From positions 1,054,001-1,118,000 of the forward strand of contig NZ_JAUSVB010000002.1 of the NCBI RefSeq assembly GCF_030814415.1: a DNA stretch of 64,000 nucleotides. Direction: 5' to 3'. This stretch comes from Cellulomonas humilata (GTDB lineage: Bacteria > Actinomycetota > Actinomycetes > Actinomycetales > Cellulomonadaceae). Below the pieces are notes generated by a model. That model had not been told where the DNA came from and did not search any database. It saw only the letters and a program-made list of their open reading frames with translations. A program made the translations under genes and the position numbers. Below, one piece after another: positions 37,322 through 49,024 of this stretch (positions are counted from its first letter, which is position 1; every line of letters begins with the position of its first letter).

Positions 37322-37969
37322 ATGACGACCGCCGCACCTGATCGCTTCACCTTCGACGGGCACATCGCCGGGTTCGGCACCACGGAGGGCACGCGGATCG
37401 TCGTAGGGCGGTGGCGGACCTCGCCGCTCGGTTCGTTCACCGACGTGATGGTCGAGCGCGCCGACGGGCTGCGCGTGCTGCTGGCCCCCCGCGACGACGT
37501 CGCGGACCTCGTGGCCGGCACCTACGCGTTCGACGCGGTGCACGTGGTGCCGGTCGGGCTGCAGGCGGACGAGGGGCGACGCCGCTGGCGCCTGCGCGCC
37601 GGCCCGCTGACGGCGGACCTCGCGATCGGGTCCCGCACGCGCATCGGCCGCCTGCTGGTGATGGTGCCGCGCCACGACGCGGTCGGACCGCTCGTGGCCA
37701 GCGCCGCCGATCCCGTCGCGCGCCTGTTCCTCGACGAGGTCCGGACCCGCGGCACTGCCGGTCAGGGCAGGCGCGAGTGGTACGTCGCCAGCGACCAGCA
37801 CGCGATCACCGCCGTCCGAGCTCTCTGGGGGTCGGCCGACCTCGGCGCCCTCGCGCCCGTCACACCCCCGGTGCGGTTCGGGTTCTCCTCGGTGCCGACG
37901 GCGCCGACCGTGACCCGCGTGCGGACGATCATCGACATGCCGGCGGGGCGCACGCGGCCCGGGCACTAA
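37322..37969 (+). CDS. Conserved actinobacterial hypothetical protein
   Basis: A 215-residue soluble protein with no recognised domain. Motifs visible: [21 protein letters not shown] at the N-terminus (20 or so residues), [37 protein letters not shown] and a [21 protein letters not shown] end. Codon bias is that of a real gene. The ATG at 37322 follows GAGG by 12 bases; a GTG at 37310 is the alternative. It lies between the radical SAM gene and aspS, same strand. Confidence 0.75.
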   Translation: MTTAAPDRFTFDGHIAGFGTTEGTRIVVGRWRTSPLGSFTDVMVERADGLRVLLAPRDDVADLVAGTYAFDAVHVVPVGLQADEGRRRWRLRAGPLTADLAIGSRTRIGRLLVMVPRHDAVGPLVASAADPVARLFLDEVRTRGTAGQGRREWYVASDQHAITAVRALWGSADLGALAPVTPPVRFGFSSVPTAPTVTRVRTIIDMPAGRTRPGH

Positions 37970-38022
37970 GATCGTGCGGGCGTCCGCTGGGCGCTCCCAC
38001 CCCCGACCCCGAAGGACCTTCC

Positions 38023-39792
38023 GTGCTCCGCACCCACACGGCCGGCTCGCTGCGAGCCGAGCACATCGGTACCACCGTCACCCTCACGGGCTGGGTGGAC
38101 CGGCGTCGCGATCACGGTGGGGTCGCGTTCGTGGACCTGCGGGACGCCTCGGGCATCGCCCAGGTCGTCATTCGCGACGAGGCCGTCGCGCACGGGCTGC
38201 GGGCGGAGTACGTGCTGCAGGTGACGGGCGAGGTGGGTCGTCGGCCCGCCGGCAACGAGAACCCGAACCTGGCCACCGGCGAGGTCGAGCTCGTCGCCGC
38301 CCAGGTCGTCGTGCTCAACGAGTCCGAGCCGCTGCCGTTCCAGGTCTCGTCGTCCCTCGACGAGACCGTGGGCGAGGAGGCGCGCCTCAAGTACCGCTAC
38401 CTGGACCTGCGTCGGCCCGCCCCGGCCCGGGCGATGCGCCTGCGCGCCAAGGCGAACCAGGCCGCGCGGCGGGTCCTCGACGCACAGGACTTCGTCGAGG
38501 TCGAGACCCCGACCCTGACGCGCTCGACGCCCGAGGGCGCCCGCGACTTCCTCGTGCCAGCGCGCCTGTCGCCGGGCTCCTGGTACGCGCTCCCGCAGTC
38601 GCCGCAGCTGTTCAAGCAGCTGCTCATGGTCGGCGGGCTCGAGCGGTACTACCAGATCGCCCGGTGCTACCGGGACGAGGACTTCCGCGCCGACCGTCAG
38701 CCGGAGTTCACGCAGCTCGACGTCGAGATGAGCTTCGTCGAGCAGGACGACGTCATCGCGCTCGGCGAGCAGATCCTCGTCGCCCTCTGGGACCTCATCG
38801 GGGTGACCGTCCCGACGCCGATCCCGCGCATCACGTTCGCCGAGTCCATGGCGCGCTACGGCAACGACAAGCCCGACCTGCGGTTCGGGCTCGAGCTGGT
38901 CGAGCTCACGTCGTACTTCTCGGAGACGCCGTTCCGCGTCTTCCAGGCGCCCTACGTCGGCGCCGTCGTGCAGCCCGGTGGCGGCTCGACGCCTCGGCGC
39001 GGGTTCGACGCGTGGCAGGAGTGGGCCAAGCAGCGCGGTGCCAAGGGCCTCGCGTACGTCACGGTCGGCGAGGACGGCGAGCTCGGCGGCCCGGTGGCCA
39101 AGAACCTCTCGGAGTCCGAGCGCGCCGGTCTGGTGGCCGCGGTCGGCGCGAGCCCCGGTGACGCGGTGTTCTTCGCGGCCGGCCCGGTCAACGACGCCCG
39201 CGCGCTGCTGGGTGCGGCCCGTCTCGAGATCGGTCGCCGCGGCGGTCTGATCGACGAGAACGAGTGGAAGTTCGTCTGGGTGGTCGACGCCCCGCTGTTC
39301 AAGCCCACCGGCGAGGACGACGACGTGGCGGTCGGCGGGGGTGCCTGGACCGCGGTGCACCACGCGTTCACGTCCCCGACGCCGGAGTGGATCGACACGT
39401 TCGAGCAGGACCCGGGCGCGGCGCTGGCCTACGCGTACGACATCGTCTGCAACGGCAACGAGATCGGCGGCGGCTCCATCCGTATCCACCGCCGGGACGT
39501 GCAGGAGCGCGTGTTCGACGTCATGGGCATCGGACCGGACGAGGCGCAGGAGAAGTTCGGCTTCCTGCTCAACGCCTTCCAGTTCGGCGCGCCGCCGCAC
39601 GGCGGGATCGCGTTCGGCTGGGACCGGATCCTGGCCCTGCTGACGGGCTCGGAGTCGATCCGCGACGTCATCGCCTTCCCGAAGTCGGGCGGCGGGTTCG
39701 ACCCGCTCACCGCGGCGCCGGCAGCGATCACGCCCGAGCAGCGGCGAGAGGCCGGCGTGGACGCCAAGCCGAAGGCCGCACCCGAGGCCTGA
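38023..39792 (+). CDS. aspS: Aspartyl-tRNA synthetase
   Basis: Class II synthetase, 589 residues, bacterial type with the GAD insertion (residues ~280-410). Seen: N-terminal OB fold ([19 protein letters not shown]), [34 protein letters not shown] (motif 2) and [19 protein letters not shown] (motif 3). The GTG at 38023 has GAAGGA six bases upstream. Its stop overlaps the next start. Confidence 0.97.
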   Translation: MLRTHTAGSLRAEHIGTTVTLTGWVDRRRDHGGVAFVDLRDASGIAQVVIRDEAVAHGLRAEYVLQVTGEVGRRPAGNENPNLATGEVELVAAQVVVLNESEPLPFQVSSSLDETVGEEARLKYRYLDLRRPAPARAMRLRAKANQAARRVLDAQDFVEVETPTLTRSTPEGARDFLVPARLSPGSWYALPQSPQLFKQLLMVGGLERYYQIARCYRDEDFRADRQPEFTQLDVEMSFVEQDDVIALGEQILVALWDLIGVTVPTPIPRITFAESMARYGNDKPDLRFGLELVELTSYFSETPFRVFQAPYVGAVVQPGGGSTPRRGFDAWQEWAKQRGAKGLAYVTVGEDGELGGPVAKNLSESERAGLVAAVGASPGDAVFFAAGPVNDARALLGAARLEIGRRGGLIDENEWKFVWVVDAPLFKPTGEDDDVAVGGGAWTAVHHAFTSPTPEWIDTFEQDPGAALAYAYDIVCNGNEIGGGSIRIHRRDVQERVFDVMGIGPDEAQEKFGFLLNAFQFGAPPHGGIAFGWDRILALLTGSESIRDVIAFPKSGGGFDPLTAAPAAITPEQRREAGVDAKPKAAPEA

Positions 39793-40547
39793 TGGCGGAC
39801 GTGCTCGAGGTGCTCCCGCCGCGGTGGCGGGAGCACCGGATGATCCTGGGCGACCGCGTCCGCTGGGACGCGGTCGAGGTGCTCGGTGACGACGACGGCG
39901 TGGTGCTGCTGATCGGCGGACCTCGCCCGAGCGTGCTCGGGCTCGGCGACCCGGCGACCGCGGACCGGCTCGTCGCCGGGACGGACCTCGGCCCGGCCCG
40001 CTGGATGAGCGTGCCGCGCGGCTGCCGACCGCGGCCCGAGACGCTCTCGCGGCTGGACCTGGTCCCGTTCTCGACCTGGGACTGGCTCTCGACCGACGCA
40101 GAGCCGCCGCACGTCGCGGGGGAGGAGAATGTCCGCCGACTCGACCCCGTGGCCGACGCGGACGCCATCCGTGCCTGCCTGCGCGAGGCGAACCCGGAGA
40201 CGTCCGCCGACCCGGCCGGCCCTGACGAGCTCGGCTGGTGGGGCGTGCACCGGGACGGGGTGCTGTCTGGCGTGATCGGGGCGGCAGCGCGCGGCGCCGT
40301 CGGCGACGGCCGGTCGTGGCACGTCCACGGTCTGGGCGTCCTGCCAACCCTCAGGCGGACCGGAGCGGGCACGGCTCTGACGGCGGCCCTCACCCGCGCA
40401 GCCTTCTCCGGCGGTGCCTCGTGGGTGTCGTTGGGCATGTACGCGCAGAACGACGACGCTCGCCGGATCTACCGACGTCTGGGCTTTCGGACCGACGCCG
40501 AGATGACGTCGTTCTCCCCGGCAGGGGCGGCGCGCCCGCCAGCCTGA
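39792..40547 (+). CDS. GNAT-family acetyltransferase
   Basis: A 251-residue protein whose C-terminal half is a GNAT domain: VHGLGVLPTLRRTGAGTALT (acetyl-CoA loop), then SLGMYAQNDDARRIYRRLGF. The N-terminal 120 residues are an unassigned domain. The substrate is unknown. The ATG overlaps the aspS stop (TGATG), so it is translated with aspS. The same arrangement of FR47-like acetyltransferases behind housekeeping genes is common and gives no clue to function. Confidence 0.88.
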   Translation: MADVLEVLPPRWREHRMILGDRVRWDAVEVLGDDDGVVLLIGGPRPSVLGLGDPATADRLVAGTDLGPARWMSVPRGCRPRPETLSRLDLVPFSTWDWLSTDAEPPHVAGEENVRRLDPVADADAIRACLREANPETSADPAGPDELGWWGVHRDGVLSGVIGAAARGAVGDGRSWHVHGLGVLPTLRRTGAGTALTAALTRAAFSGGASWVSLGMYAQNDDARRIYRRLGFRTDAEMTSFSPAGAARPPA

Positions 40548-40568
40548 CGAACGTTGGCGGTACGTCGG

Positions 40569-40904
40569 CTACCAGCGGCGCGGGGGAGCCGGTGCATCTG
40601 GACCGGCGAAGGAGGCGTGCGGCGACGGAGGCACGTCGTTCGCGTAGGGCAGGACCGGCGTCGACTCCCGCGGCCGGGCGTCGAGCGCCCAGCGCCAGAG
40701 CCAGGGGAGCGCGACGAGGAGGGCTACGGTCCAGAACGCCTGGACCACCCACGCCATCGCGAGCCCCGGGTCGGGCTGCGCCCGCACGAGGACGAGCGTC
40801 AGGGCGAGCGCGGCGTCGAGGAGCGTCAGCGCCGAGACGACGACCAGGCGCAGGGCGAACGTGCCGCGGCTCGTCCCGGTCGACGTGTGCAGCCGGTGGC
40901 TCAT
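40569..40904 (-). CDS. Small membrane protein
   Basis: 111 residues with two membrane segments (LVVVSALTLLDAALALTLVLV and MAWVVQAFWTVALLVALPWL) and a Pro-rich tail. Family unknown. The ATG is one base behind the MMPL stop, so it is probably co-transcribed with the transporter and may be its accessory. Confidence 0.7.
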   Translation of the reverse strand: MSHRLHTSTGTSRGTFALRLVVVSALTLLDAALALTLVLVRAQPDPGLAMAWVVQAFWTVALLVALPWLWRWALDARPRESTPVLPYANDVPPSPHASFAGPDAPAPPRRW

Positions 40905-40905
40905 G

Positions 40906-43149
40906 TCAGTGGGTGATCGCGATGCGGGCGTAGAGGCGCCGGAGGAACGGTGGTGCCCACCAGTTCGCGCGGCCGAGCAGGGTCATGGTCGCCGGGACGA
41001 GCAGCATCCGCACCAGGGTCGCGTCGATCAGCACGGCGACGGCCAGCGAGAAGCCGACCTCCTTGATCACCAGCAGCTCACCGGCCACGAAGCCGGCGAA
41101 CACCACGATGACGATGAGCGCCGCCGAGGTGATGATCCGGCCCGACCGCTGGAGCCCGAGCCGCACCGCACGGTCGTTCGGCGCGCCCTGGTCGACCAGC
41201 TCCTTGATCCGGGACAGCAGGAAGACCTCGTAGTCCATCGCCAGCCCGAACCCGAAGGCGATCACGAGGGCGATGACGTACGTCTCGATGCCGCCTGTGG
41301 GCGTGAAGTTCAGCAGGCCGGACAGGTGGCCGTCCTGGAACACCCAGACGAGCACGCCCAGCGACGCGGCCAGCGAGATCACGTTGGTGAGCAGCGCCTT
41401 GACCGGCACGACGACCGACCCGGTCATGAGGAACAGCAGGACGAGGCACGCGACGGCGACGATCCCGATCGCCCACGGCGCTCGTTCCACGACGGCGGCG
41501 GTGAAGTCGATCTGGGACGCCGCCTGACCGGTCACCCAGGTGGGGAACGGGGCGTCGAGGGCGCGGATCTGGTGGACGACGTCCCGGGCCACGGCGTCGC
41601 CTGGGTCGTCGGTGTCGGGCCGGACCCCGATCACCACGTAGGAGTCCACCGGGGACGGCGGGTCGACGGACGCGACACCGTCGAGGTCCTCCAGGGTCGC
41701 GGCCCACGCCGTCGCCTCGTCGAGCGAGGTCTGCGCGACGACGGTGATCGCCGGGGTCGAGGCGGCGGGGTAGTCGCGGGCGAGCGTGTCGACGAACTCA
41801 CGCTGCGCGCTGCCCGCCGGCAGGAGCTCGGTGGTCGAGTTGCGCAGCTCGAGGTGCGCCAGCGGGAGCGCGAGGATGCCGAGCACCGCGAGGCAGGCGA
41901 GCAGGACGGTCCACGGACGGCGCTGCACCCGGGTGGCGAGGCGGGAGAAGATCCCTTCCTCGGTCTGCACGTCGGCGGTCCGCGCGAGGATGCCGCGGAG
42001 CCCGGGGATGCGCGCGAGGATGCTCGGCCGGATCATGCGCCGTCCGGCGAGCACCAGGAGGGCGGGGACGAGCGTGAGTGCGGTCGCGACCGCCACCACG
42101 ATGACCGCGACACCGGCCGCGCCGAACGCCCGCAGGATCGGCGGCTGGAAGACGAGCAGCCCGGCGATCGAGATGGCGACGATGAGCGCGGAGAACGTCA
42201 CGGTGCGGCCGGCGGTCGCCATGGTGCGCTCGATGGCCGTGAGGACGGCACCGTCGCCGCGCCGCCGTCTGCTCCCGGCGCCCCCGTCGTCGTCGACCAG
42301 GTGGTGCAGCTCCTCGCGGAACCTCGACACCATCAGCAGGCCCCAGTCGATCGAGAGCCCGAGGCCGAGCACGGTCACGATGTTGACGACGGACGAGTCG
42401 AGGTCGAGCACGTAGGAGAAGCCCAGGAGTGCGGCGAGGCCGCCGGCGATCGACGCGACCGCACCGACCATCGGCATCCCGGCAGCCAGGAAGCCGCCGA
42501 AGACGAGGATCATGATGAGCAGCGCGATCGGCAGGGCGATGGTCTCGCCGGTGCGCAGGTCCGTCTCCACCTGCTCCGTGATCGCCTCGACGATCAGGGT
42601 GGTCCCCCCGACGATGCCGGTCACGCCAGGTGCGGCGGTCTCGAGGTCCGCCGGGATAGCGAGCAGGCGCGTCTCGACCTCGTCGAGTGCCTCCTCCTGC
42701 TCCGCCGCGGACAGGTCCGGTGCGAGCTCGACGACCACGAGGAACCCGTCGCCGTCCTGGGCGACGAGCGGCGCGGCGGCCGGGTTGGCGGCGCCGTCCG
42801 GGAGCGCTAGCGGGTCGATCACGGAGACGACGCCGTCGATGGCGACGAGGTCGTCCCGGGCCGGCGCCAGGGCCGTCGCCACGTCGGGATCGGCCGGGTC
42901 GACGCCGTCGAGGACGAGGGTCAGCGACGGACCGCTGTCGTCCGCCTCGTCGAGGATGGCGAACGCCTCCGAGCTCTCCGACCCGGGAACGCCGGGAGCA
43001 CCCGTGCTCAGCCGGTCGAACAGGTTCTCCCCGTGCACGCCGAGGACGGCCAGCCCGTAGCCGAGCACGGCGAAGATCAGCCACGCCACGACGGTGAGGC
43101 GGGGATGGTGGGCGACTGCGCGACCTACTCGGGCGAACACGCGGGTCAT
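40906..43149 (-). CDS. MMPL-family (RND) transporter
   Basis: A 747-residue RND-type exporter with the MMPL duplication: two blocks of membrane helices, each after an extracytoplasmic loop. Seen: [21 protein letters not shown] at the N-terminus, [19 protein letters not shown] and the second-half counterpart [20 protein letters not shown] with the conserved aspartates used in proton transfer. Actinobacterial relatives export lipids or drugs; the substrate cannot be told. The ATG is at 43149, but no ribosome site is clear and a GTG ten codons upstream is possible. It diverges from rarA. Confidence 0.92.
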   Translation of the reverse strand: MTRVFARVGRAVAHHPRLTVVAWLIFAVLGYGLAVLGVHGENLFDRLSTGAPGVPGSESSEAFAILDEADDSGPSLTLVLDGVDPADPDVATALAPARDDLVAIDGVVSVIDPLALPDGAANPAAAPLVAQDGDGFLVVVELAPDLSAAEQEEALDEVETRLLAIPADLETAAPGVTGIVGGTTLIVEAITEQVETDLRTGETIALPIALLIMILVFGGFLAAGMPMVGAVASIAGGLAALLGFSYVLDLDSSVVNIVTVLGLGLSIDWGLLMVSRFREELHHLVDDDGGAGSRRRRGDGAVLTAIERTMATAGRTVTFSALIVAISIAGLLVFQPPILRAFGAAGVAVIVVAVATALTLVPALLVLAGRRMIRPSILARIPGLRGILARTADVQTEEGIFSRLATRVQRRPWTVLLACLAVLGILALPLAHLELRNSTTELLPAGSAQREFVDTLARDYPAASTPAITVVAQTSLDEATAWAATLEDLDGVASVDPPSPVDSYVVIGVRPDTDDPGDAVARDVVHQIRALDAPFPTWVTGQAASQIDFTAAVVERAPWAIGIVAVACLVLLFLMTGSVVVPVKALLTNVISLAASLGVLVWVFQDGHLSGLLNFTPTGGIETYVIALVIAFGFGLAMDYEVFLLSRIKELVDQGAPNDRAVRLGLQRSGRIITSAALIVIVVFAGFVAGELLVIKEVGFSLAVAVLIDATLVRMLLVPATMTLLGRANWWAPPFLRRLYARIAITH

Positions 43150-43243
43150 CGTCGCAGGTGGAACGGGCGTCTCGCACACGTTGTCACCCGGTGGCGCGTC
43201 GGGGTGTGGTCGCCGGACCGCGTCGGACGTCGGTGCGTCTGCG

Positions 43244-43249
43244 TACCCT
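43244..43249 (+). promoter_or_regulatory. -10 hexamer for leaderless rarA
   Basis: TACCCT ends six bases before the ATG of rarA; no ribosome site lies between. Confidence 0.4.
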
Positions 43250-43255
43250 GCCCGC

Positions 43256-44626
43256 ATGGACCTGTTCGATGCTGTGACGTCGACGGCCTCGGGGCTGCCC
43301 GCGGTCGGGGCCGGCGCACCGCTCGCCGTCCGCATGCGGCCGCGGGACCTGAGCGAGGTCGCCGGCCAGGAGCACCTGCTCGTCGGGGGCTCGCCGCTGC
43401 GCCGGCTGGTCGAGCCGGCCAACGAGGCGGCACGCCGGGCCGCGCCCACCTCGGTCGTCCTGTGGGGACCGCCCGGCACGGGCAAGACCACGCTCGCCTA
43501 CCTGATCGCCGCCACGTCCGGACGCCGGTTCGTCGAGCTGTCGGCGGTCACGGCGGGCGTCAAGGACGTGCGGGCCGTGATCGAGGACGCGCGCCGCCGG
43601 CTGGCCACGGACGGCACCGAGACCGTCTTGTTCATCGACGAGGTGCACCGGTTCACCAAGGCCCAGCAGGACGCCCTGCTGCCCAGTGTCGAGAACCGCT
43701 GGGTGACGCTGGTCGCGGCCACCACGGAGAACCCGTCGTTCTCGGTGAACTCCCCGCTGCTGTCGCGCTCGCTCCTCCTCACGCTGCAGCCGCTGGACAC
43801 GGACGACGTCCGGCGCCTGGTCCGCCGCGCCGTGGAGGACGAGCGCGGGCTCGACGGCTCGATCGCGCTGACCGAGGACGCGGAGGAGCACCTGCTCCGC
43901 CTGGCGGGCGGGGACGCGCGCAAGGCGCTGACCATCCTGGAGGCTGCCGCCGGCTCCGCGCTCTCGGAGGACGGCGCGGTCCCACCGGTCCCGGTGGACC
44001 TCGCGACCATGGAGCGGGCCATCGACGTCGCAGCCGTCCGCTACGACCGGGACGGCGACCAGCACTACGACGTCATCAGTGCGTTCATCAAGTCCGTGCG
44101 GGGTTCCGACGTGGACGCGTCGCTGCACTACCTCGCGCGGATGATCGCGGCGGGGGAGGACCCGCGGTTCATCGCCCGCCGGATCGTGATCTCGGCGGCG
44201 GAGGACGTCGGGATGGCGGACCCCAGCGCGCTGCAGACCGCGGTCGCCGCCGCGCAGGCGGTGGCGCTGATCGGCATGCCGGAGGCCCGCATCATCCTCG
44301 CGGAGGCCGTGGTGCACCTGGCGACCGCGCCGAAGTCGAACGCGGCGTACCTCGGCATCGACCGCGCGCTGGCCGACGTGCGCGCGGGCCGCATCGGCTC
44401 CGTCCCGGCGCACCTGCGCGACGCGCACTACGCGGGCGCCAAGGTGCTGGGCCACGGGCAGTCGTACGTGTACGCGCACGACGAGCCGCACGCGGTCGCC
44501 GCGCAGCAGTACCTACCCGACGAGCTCGCGGGGACGCGCTACTACGAGCCGAGCGACCGCGGCTACGAGCGTCAGGTCACCGAACGGCTCGACCGCATCC
44601 GCGCGATCCTCGACGACGGGCAGTGA
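43256..44626 (+). CDS. rarA: Replication-associated recombination protein A (MgsA/WRNIP1 family AAA ATPase)
   Basis: A 456-residue AAA+ ATPase acting at stalled replication forks. Seen: [17 protein letters not shown], Walker [18 protein letters not shown], Walker [21 protein letters not shown], sensor 1 [17 protein letters not shown] and the C-terminal RarA motifs [17 protein letters not shown] and [14 protein letters not shown]. The ATG at 43256 fits the family N-terminus and a leaderless transcript; the frame upstream overlaps the MMPL promoter region. Confidence 0.96.
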   Translation: MDLFDAVTSTASGLPAVGAGAPLAVRMRPRDLSEVAGQEHLLVGGSPLRRLVEPANEAARRAAPTSVVLWGPPGTGKTTLAYLIAATSGRRFVELSAVTAGVKDVRAVIEDARRRLATDGTETVLFIDEVHRFTKAQQDALLPSVENRWVTLVAATTENPSFSVNSPLLSRSLLLTLQPLDTDDVRRLVRRAVEDERGLDGSIALTEDAEEHLLRLAGGDARKALTILEAAAGSALSEDGAVPPVPVDLATMERAIDVAAVRYDRDGDQHYDVISAFIKSVRGSDVDASLHYLARMIAAGEDPRFIARRIVISAAEDVGMADPSALQTAVAAAQAVALIGMPEARIILAEAVVHLATAPKSNAAYLGIDRALADVRAGRIGSVPAHLRDAHYAGAKVLGHGQSYVYAHDEPHAVAAQQYLPDELAGTRYYEPSDRGYERQVTERLDRIRAILDDGQ

Positions 44627-44651
44627 TTCGGGGATACCGGCCGGCGCAGGG

Positions 44652-44657
44652 TAGAGT
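44652..44657 (+). promoter_or_regulatory. Likely -10 box of rpsD
   Basis: TAGAGT lies 168 bases before rpsD, just past the rarA stop. The long leader between (44660-44825) has no gene; such leaders of rpsD often serve S4 autoregulation, but I cannot draw a convincing structure. Confidence 0.35.
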
Positions 44658-44825
44658 GTCGAGGTCGTCCGCGGGACGGGTGTGCTTGCACGCCCTCGGC
44701 ACGGACGGCCACCTGGGGCCTTAGCCAGCGTCGAGAACAGACGCGACGCATCCACGGTCGGCCCCACGCCCGGCGGAACATCTCCGCTTCCGGGTGTGAC
44801 GTCTACAACGACAGGAAGTAACTCT

Positions 44826-45452
44826 GTGAGCAGCGTGACCCGCTCGCGTCGCCAGGTGCGCCTTTCCCGCGCCCTCGGCCTCGCGCTGACGCCCAAGGCC
44901 GTCAAGCACTTCGAGAAGCGGCCGTACCCCCCCGGCGAGCACGGCCGTGCGCGTCGTCGCACCGAGTCGGACTACGCGGTCCGTCTCCGTGAGAAGCAGC
45001 GTCTGCGCGCCCAGTACGCGCTGCGCGAGAAGCAGATGGCTCGTGCGTACGAGGACGCCCGCAAGGCCCCGGGCCTGACCGGTGAGGCGCTCGTCGAGAA
45101 CCTCGAGACCCGCCTGGACGCCCTCGTCCTGCGCTCGGGCTTCGCCCGCACCATCCTGCAGGCCCGCCAGGTCGTCGTGCACCGTCACATGCTCGTCGAC
45201 GGCAAGATCGTGGACCGTCCCTCCTTCCGCGTGAAGCCGGGTCAGACGCTCCAGGTCAAGCCGAAGAGCCAGGCGACCGTGCCGTTCCAGGTCGCCGCCG
45301 CCGGTGCGCACCGCGACGTCCTCCCGAACGTCCCGGGCTACCTGGACGTGCAGCTCGAGAAGCTCAGCTCCGTCCTGGTGCGAGCCCCGAAGCGCGCGGA
45401 GATCCCCGTGACGTGCGAGGTCCAGCTGGTCGTCGAGTACTACGCCCGCTGA
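44826..45452 (+). CDS. rpsD: 30S ribosomal protein S4 (zinc-free form)
   Basis: Primary 16S rRNA-binding protein, 208 residues. Seen: FEKRPYPPGEHGRARRR, then the S4 RNA-binding domain with LETRLDALVLRSGFARTILQ, ARQVVVHRHMLVDG. The N-terminus contains no cysteine ligands, so this is the zinc-free variant. GTG start with AGGAAG eight bases upstream. Unlike in many bacteria it is not in the rpsM-rpsK-rpoA operon but alone between rarA and a DUF948 gene. A strong terminator follows. Confidence 0.96.
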   Translation: MSSVTRSRRQVRLSRALGLALTPKAVKHFEKRPYPPGEHGRARRRTESDYAVRLREKQRLRAQYALREKQMARAYEDARKAPGLTGEALVENLETRLDALVLRSGFARTILQARQVVVHRHMLVDGKIVDRPSFRVKPGQTLQVKPKSQATVPFQVAAAGAHRDVLPNVPGYLDVQLEKLSSVLVRAPKRAEIPVTCEVQLVVEYYAR

Positions 45453-45466
45453 TCTGATCGCCACCC

Positions 45467-45502
45467 GGACGCCCCGCCGCGCACCTGCGCTGCGGGGCGT
45501 CC
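45467..45502 (+). terminator. Hairpin terminator after rpsD
   Basis: GGACGCCCCG pairs perfectly with CGGGGCGTCC across a 16-base loop, 14 bases past the rpsD stop. A TAGGGT -10-like box for the next gene follows at 45519. Confidence 0.7.
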
Positions 45503-45563
45503 GTGCGTTCGGGGCGGGTAGGGTTTCCGCGGGGTCGAGGACCCCAGGACCAGGAGGCTGGAC

Positions 45564-45932
45564 ATGTCGGTGGGTGACGTCGCGGGACTGATCGCCGCGC
45601 TCGCGTTCGTACTGCTCGTGGGCTTCTTGGCGGTGCCGCTCATCAAGCTCGGGCGGGTGCTCGACGAGACCCGGACCTCGGTCAAGGAGATCACCGACCA
45701 CACGGTCCCGGTGCTCGACGAGACCGCGACCCTCGTCGCGTCGTCGAACACCCAGCTGGAGAACATCGACACCGTCACGACGGCCGCGGCACAGGTCTCG
45801 GAGAACGTCTCGGCGCTCACGTCCCTCTTCGCTGCCACCGTCGGTGGACCCATGATCAAGGCAGCCGCCTTCTCGTACGGCGTGCGCACCGCGCTGTCGG
45901 GTCTCGCGGCGAGCGCGCGCCGGAGCCGATGA
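45564..45932 (+). CDS. DUF948 membrane protein
   Basis: 122 residues: one N-terminal membrane segment ([19 protein letters not shown]) and a helical, partly amphipathic tail with the DUF948 pattern ([21 protein letters not shown], cut here at 20: [17 protein letters not shown]). Function unknown; some relatives are linked to general stress. AGGAGG precedes the ATG. Overlaps the next gene by four bases. Confidence 0.88.
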   Translation: MSVGDVAGLIAALAFVLLVGFLAVPLIKLGRVLDETRTSVKEITDHTVPVLDETATLVASSNTQLENIDTVTTAAAQVSENVSALTSLFAATVGGPMIKAAAFSYGVRTALSGLAASARRSR

Positions 45933-46291
45933 TGGGCCGCCGGCTCACCTGGCTCGCGATCGGGGTGGTCCTGACGGTCGTCGTGGTCCGCAAGGGGCGC
46001 TCGGTCGTCGACACCTACCTGCCCGCCGGGACGACGGACGCGATCGACGGTGCCCAGCGCGTGTCGCACGCCCTCGCCACGCTCCGGTCGGACTTCCTCG
46101 CGGCGATGGCCGAGCGCGAGCAGGAGCTGCGTCACGACCTGGTCGGCGACGTCGACGTCGACGCGTTGCGCGCCGAGCGTCCCGAGCGGGTCGCGAACCT
46201 GCGGCGCGCCTGGACCTCACGACACGGCGAGGACTGGGCCGGCGCCCCCACCGAGGACCCCGACGACGACGACGGCTACACCTTCTTCTAG
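45929..46291 (+). CDS. Small actinobacterial hypothetical membrane protein
   Basis: 120 residues, one membrane segment at residues 5-22 ([16 protein letters not shown]) and a charged helical tail ending in [11 protein letters not shown]. The gene overlaps DUF948 (ATGATG/TGA) and lies 53 bases before alaS. The DUF948-small protein-alaS order is conserved in Micrococcales. Function unknown. Confidence 0.8.
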   Translation: MMGRRLTWLAIGVVLTVVVVRKGRSVVDTYLPAGTTDAIDGAQRVSHALATLRSDFLAAMAEREQELRHDLVGDVDVDALRAERPERVANLRRAWTSRHGEDWAGAPTEDPDDDDGYTFF

Positions 46292-46344
46292 GCACCACCC
46301 GTACCGGCACCACCCGATCACCACAGATGGACGACGAGGACACG

Positions 46345-49023
46345 ATGCGTACCGCCGAGATCCGCCAGCGCTGGCTCGACTACTTCGAGGGCAACGGCCA
46401 CGCCGTCGTGCCCTCGGCCTCGCTGATCTCGCCGGACCCGACGACCCTGTTCGTCATCGCCGGCATGGTGCCGTTCATCCCGTACATGCTCGGCGAGCAG
46501 ACCCCGCCGTGGCCGCGCGCGACCAGCGTGCAGAAGTGCGTGCGCACCCTCGACATCGAGGAGGTCGGCAAGACCACGCGGCACGGCACGTTCTTCCAGA
46601 TGAACGGCAACTTCTCGTTCGGGGACTACTTCAAGGAAGGCGCGATCACCTACGCCTGGGAGCTGGTCACGGGCTCGCGGGAGACCGGCGGGTTCGGCTT
46701 CGACCCGGACACCATCTGGGTGACGGTCTTCCACGACGACGACGAGGCGGCGGACCTCTGGAAGCAGATCGCGGGTCTGCCGGACGAGCGCATCCAGCGT
46801 CGCGGCTGGAAGGACAACTTCTGGTCCACCGGTGCGCGCGGTCCGTCGGGCCCGTGCTCGGAGATCTACGTCGACCGCGGTCCGGAGTTCGGCGCGGAGG
46901 GTGGCCCCGTCGTCGACGAGGACCGTTACCTCGAGATCTGGAACCTCGTCTTCATGCAGTACGAGCGGGGTGACGGGGGCGGCAAGGAGAACTTCCCGAT
47001 CCTCGGGGACCTCAAGCAGAAGAACATCGACACCGGCATGGGCCTGGAGCGGGTGGCGTACCTGCTGCAGGGCGTCGACAACCTGTACGAGATCGACGAG
47101 GTGTTCCCGGTCATCGGGGGCGCGCAGGAGCTGTCCGGCAAGCGGTACGGCGCGGCGCACCAGGACGACGTGCGGATGCGGGTCGTCGCCGACCACGTCC
47201 GCAGCTCGCTCATGCTCATGGGTGACGGCGTGACGCCCTCCAACGAGGGCCGCGGCTACGTGCTGCGGCGCCTGCTCCGTCGCTCGATCCGCGCGATGCG
47301 CCTGCTCGGGGTCGAGGACGTCGCGCTGCCGACGCTCCTGCCCCTGAGCAAGGACGCGATGAGCCCGTCGTACCCGGAGCTGGCGCAGAACTTCGAGCGC
47401 ATCAGCCAGGTGGCGTACGCGGAGGAGGAGACGTTCCGGCGCACGCTCGCGGCGGGCACGACGATCCTCGACACGGCCGTGCAGGCGATCAAGCAGCAGG
47501 CCCAGTCCGTGCTCTCGGGCTCGCACGCGTTCCAGCTGCACGACACCTTCGGCTTCCCGATCGACCTCACGCTCGAGATGGCGGCCGAGCAGGGTGTGGC
47601 CGTCGACGAGACCGCGTTCCGGACGCTCATGAAGGAGCAGCGCGACCGGGCGCGCGCGGACGCGCTGGCGAAGCGTGCGGGCCGGGCGGACACGGCCGCG
47701 TACCAGGACCTGCACAGCACGCTGAGCAGCGAGAGCGCCAAGCCGGTCCAGTTCATCGGCTACACGGACGCGACGGCACGCTCGCGCGTGGTGGGTCTGC
47801 TCGTCGACGGCGTGCCCGCCCCGGCGGCGACCGCACCGGCGGACGTGGAGGTCGTCCTCGACGTGACCCCGTTCTACGCGGAGGCCGGCGGGCAGCTGGC
47901 GGACACCGGCGTCATCGTCCTCGATGGCGGTGCGCGCATCGAGGTCGACGACGTGCAGGCGCCGGTCAAGGGTCTGTCCGTGCACCACGGTCGCCTGGTC
48001 GACGGGACGGTCACCTTCGGCGAGTCCGGCACGGCGACGATCGACATCGACCGCCGCCGGGCGATCGCGCGCGCCCACACGGCGACGCACCTGGTGCACA
48101 AGGCGCTGCACGAGTCCGTGGGGGAGTCCGCCACGCAGGCGGGCTCACTCAACGCCCCGAGCCGTCTGCGCTTCGACTTCCGCTCGCCGTCGGCGACCTC
48201 GTCGCAGGTCGTCGCAGAGATCGAGGCGCGCGTCAACGACCGGCTCCAGGACGATCTCGAGGTCACCGACTCCGTCATGCAGATCGACGAGGCCCGCGGC
48301 CGGGGAGCGATGGCCCTGTTCGGCGAGAAGTACGGCAACGAGGTCCGCGTCGTCGACATCGGCGACGGCTGGTCGCTGGAGCTGTGCGCGGGAACGCACG
48401 TCAAGCGGTCCGGCGAGCTCGGGCTCGTCACCCTGCTGTCCGAGTCGGCGATCGGCTCGGGCGTGCGGCGTGTCGACGCACTCGTCGGTGCGGGGGCGTA
48501 CGGGTACCAGGCGAAGGAGCGCGCGCTCGTCGGCCAGCTCTCGGGCCTGCTCGGGGCGCGTCCCGACGAGCTGTCCGAGCGGGTGTCCTCCCTGCTCACC
48601 AAGCTCAAGGAGTCCGAGAAGGAGCTTGCGACCCTGCGGCAGGCGACGCTCCTGGCGCAGGCGGGCACGCTCGCGGCCGGTGCGGCCAAGGTGGGGGAGA
48701 CCCTGGTCGTCACGCACGACGCGGGCGAGGTCGGCGGCGACGAGCTGCGCACGCTCGTGCTCGACGTCCGGTCGCGCCTCGGTGAGGCGTCGCCGGCGGT
48801 CGTCGCGATCGGCGGTGTCAGCAAGGGCCGGCCGCTCGTGGTCGTCGCGACGAACGCCGCGGCGCGCGAGCGCGGTGTGCGCGCCGGTGCGCTCGTGCGG
48901 ACCGCGTCCGGCATCCTCGGCGGGGGCGGCGGCGGCAAGGACGACCTGGCACAGGGTGGCGGCACGGAGCCCGGCCGGCTGGCCGAGGCGCTCGCGGCGG
49001 TCGCCACGGCGGTGGGCGGCTGA
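46345..49023 (+). CDS. alaS: Alanyl-tRNA synthetase
   Basis: Class II synthetase with editing, 892 residues. Catalytic core: [19 protein letters not shown] and the [19 protein letters not shown] region; editing domain with [13 protein letters not shown] and the zinc ligands in [15 protein letters not shown]-terminal DHHA1/C-Ala domain ending [15 protein letters not shown] choose the ATG at 46345 (GAGGA upstream, family-like start [10 protein letters not shown]); an ATG six codons earlier has no ribosome site. ruvX follows after one base. Confidence 0.97.
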   Translation: MRTAEIRQRWLDYFEGNGHAVVPSASLISPDPTTLFVIAGMVPFIPYMLGEQTPPWPRATSVQKCVRTLDIEEVGKTTRHGTFFQMNGNFSFGDYFKEGAITYAWELVTGSRETGGFGFDPDTIWVTVFHDDDEAADLWKQIAGLPDERIQRRGWKDNFWSTGARGPSGPCSEIYVDRGPEFGAEGGPVVDEDRYLEIWNLVFMQYERGDGGGKENFPILGDLKQKNIDTGMGLERVAYLLQGVDNLYEIDEVFPVIGGAQELSGKRYGAAHQDDVRMRVVADHVRSSLMLMGDGVTPSNEGRGYVLRRLLRRSIRAMRLLGVEDVALPTLLPLSKDAMSPSYPELAQNFERISQVAYAEEETFRRTLAAGTTILDTAVQAIKQQAQSVLSGSHAFQLHDTFGFPIDLTLEMAAEQGVAVDETAFRTLMKEQRDRARADALAKRAGRADTAAYQDLHSTLSSESAKPVQFIGYTDATARSRVVGLLVDGVPAPAATAPADVEVVLDVTPFYAEAGGQLADTGVIVLDGGARIEVDDVQAPVKGLSVHHGRLVDGTVTFGESGTATIDIDRRRAIARAHTATHLVHKALHESVGESATQAGSLNAPSRLRFDFRSPSATSSQVVAEIEARVNDRLQDDLEVTDSVMQIDEARGRGAMALFGEKYGNEVRVVDIGDGWSLELCAGTHVKRSGELGLVTLLSESAIGSGVRRVDALVGAGAYGYQAKERALVGQLSGLLGARPDELSERVSSLLTKLKESEKELATLRQATLLAQAGTLAAGAAKVGETLVVTHDAGEVGGDELRTLVLDVRSRLGEASPAVVAIGGVSKGRPLVVVATNAAARERGVRAGALVRTASGILGGGGGGKDDLAQGGGTEPGRLAEALAAVATAVGG

Positions 49024-49024
49024 G

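Noticed and set aside
43014..43030. SOS-like sequence TCGAACAGGTTCTC
   Set aside because: Spacing between half-sites is wrong and the site lies inside the MMPL coding region.
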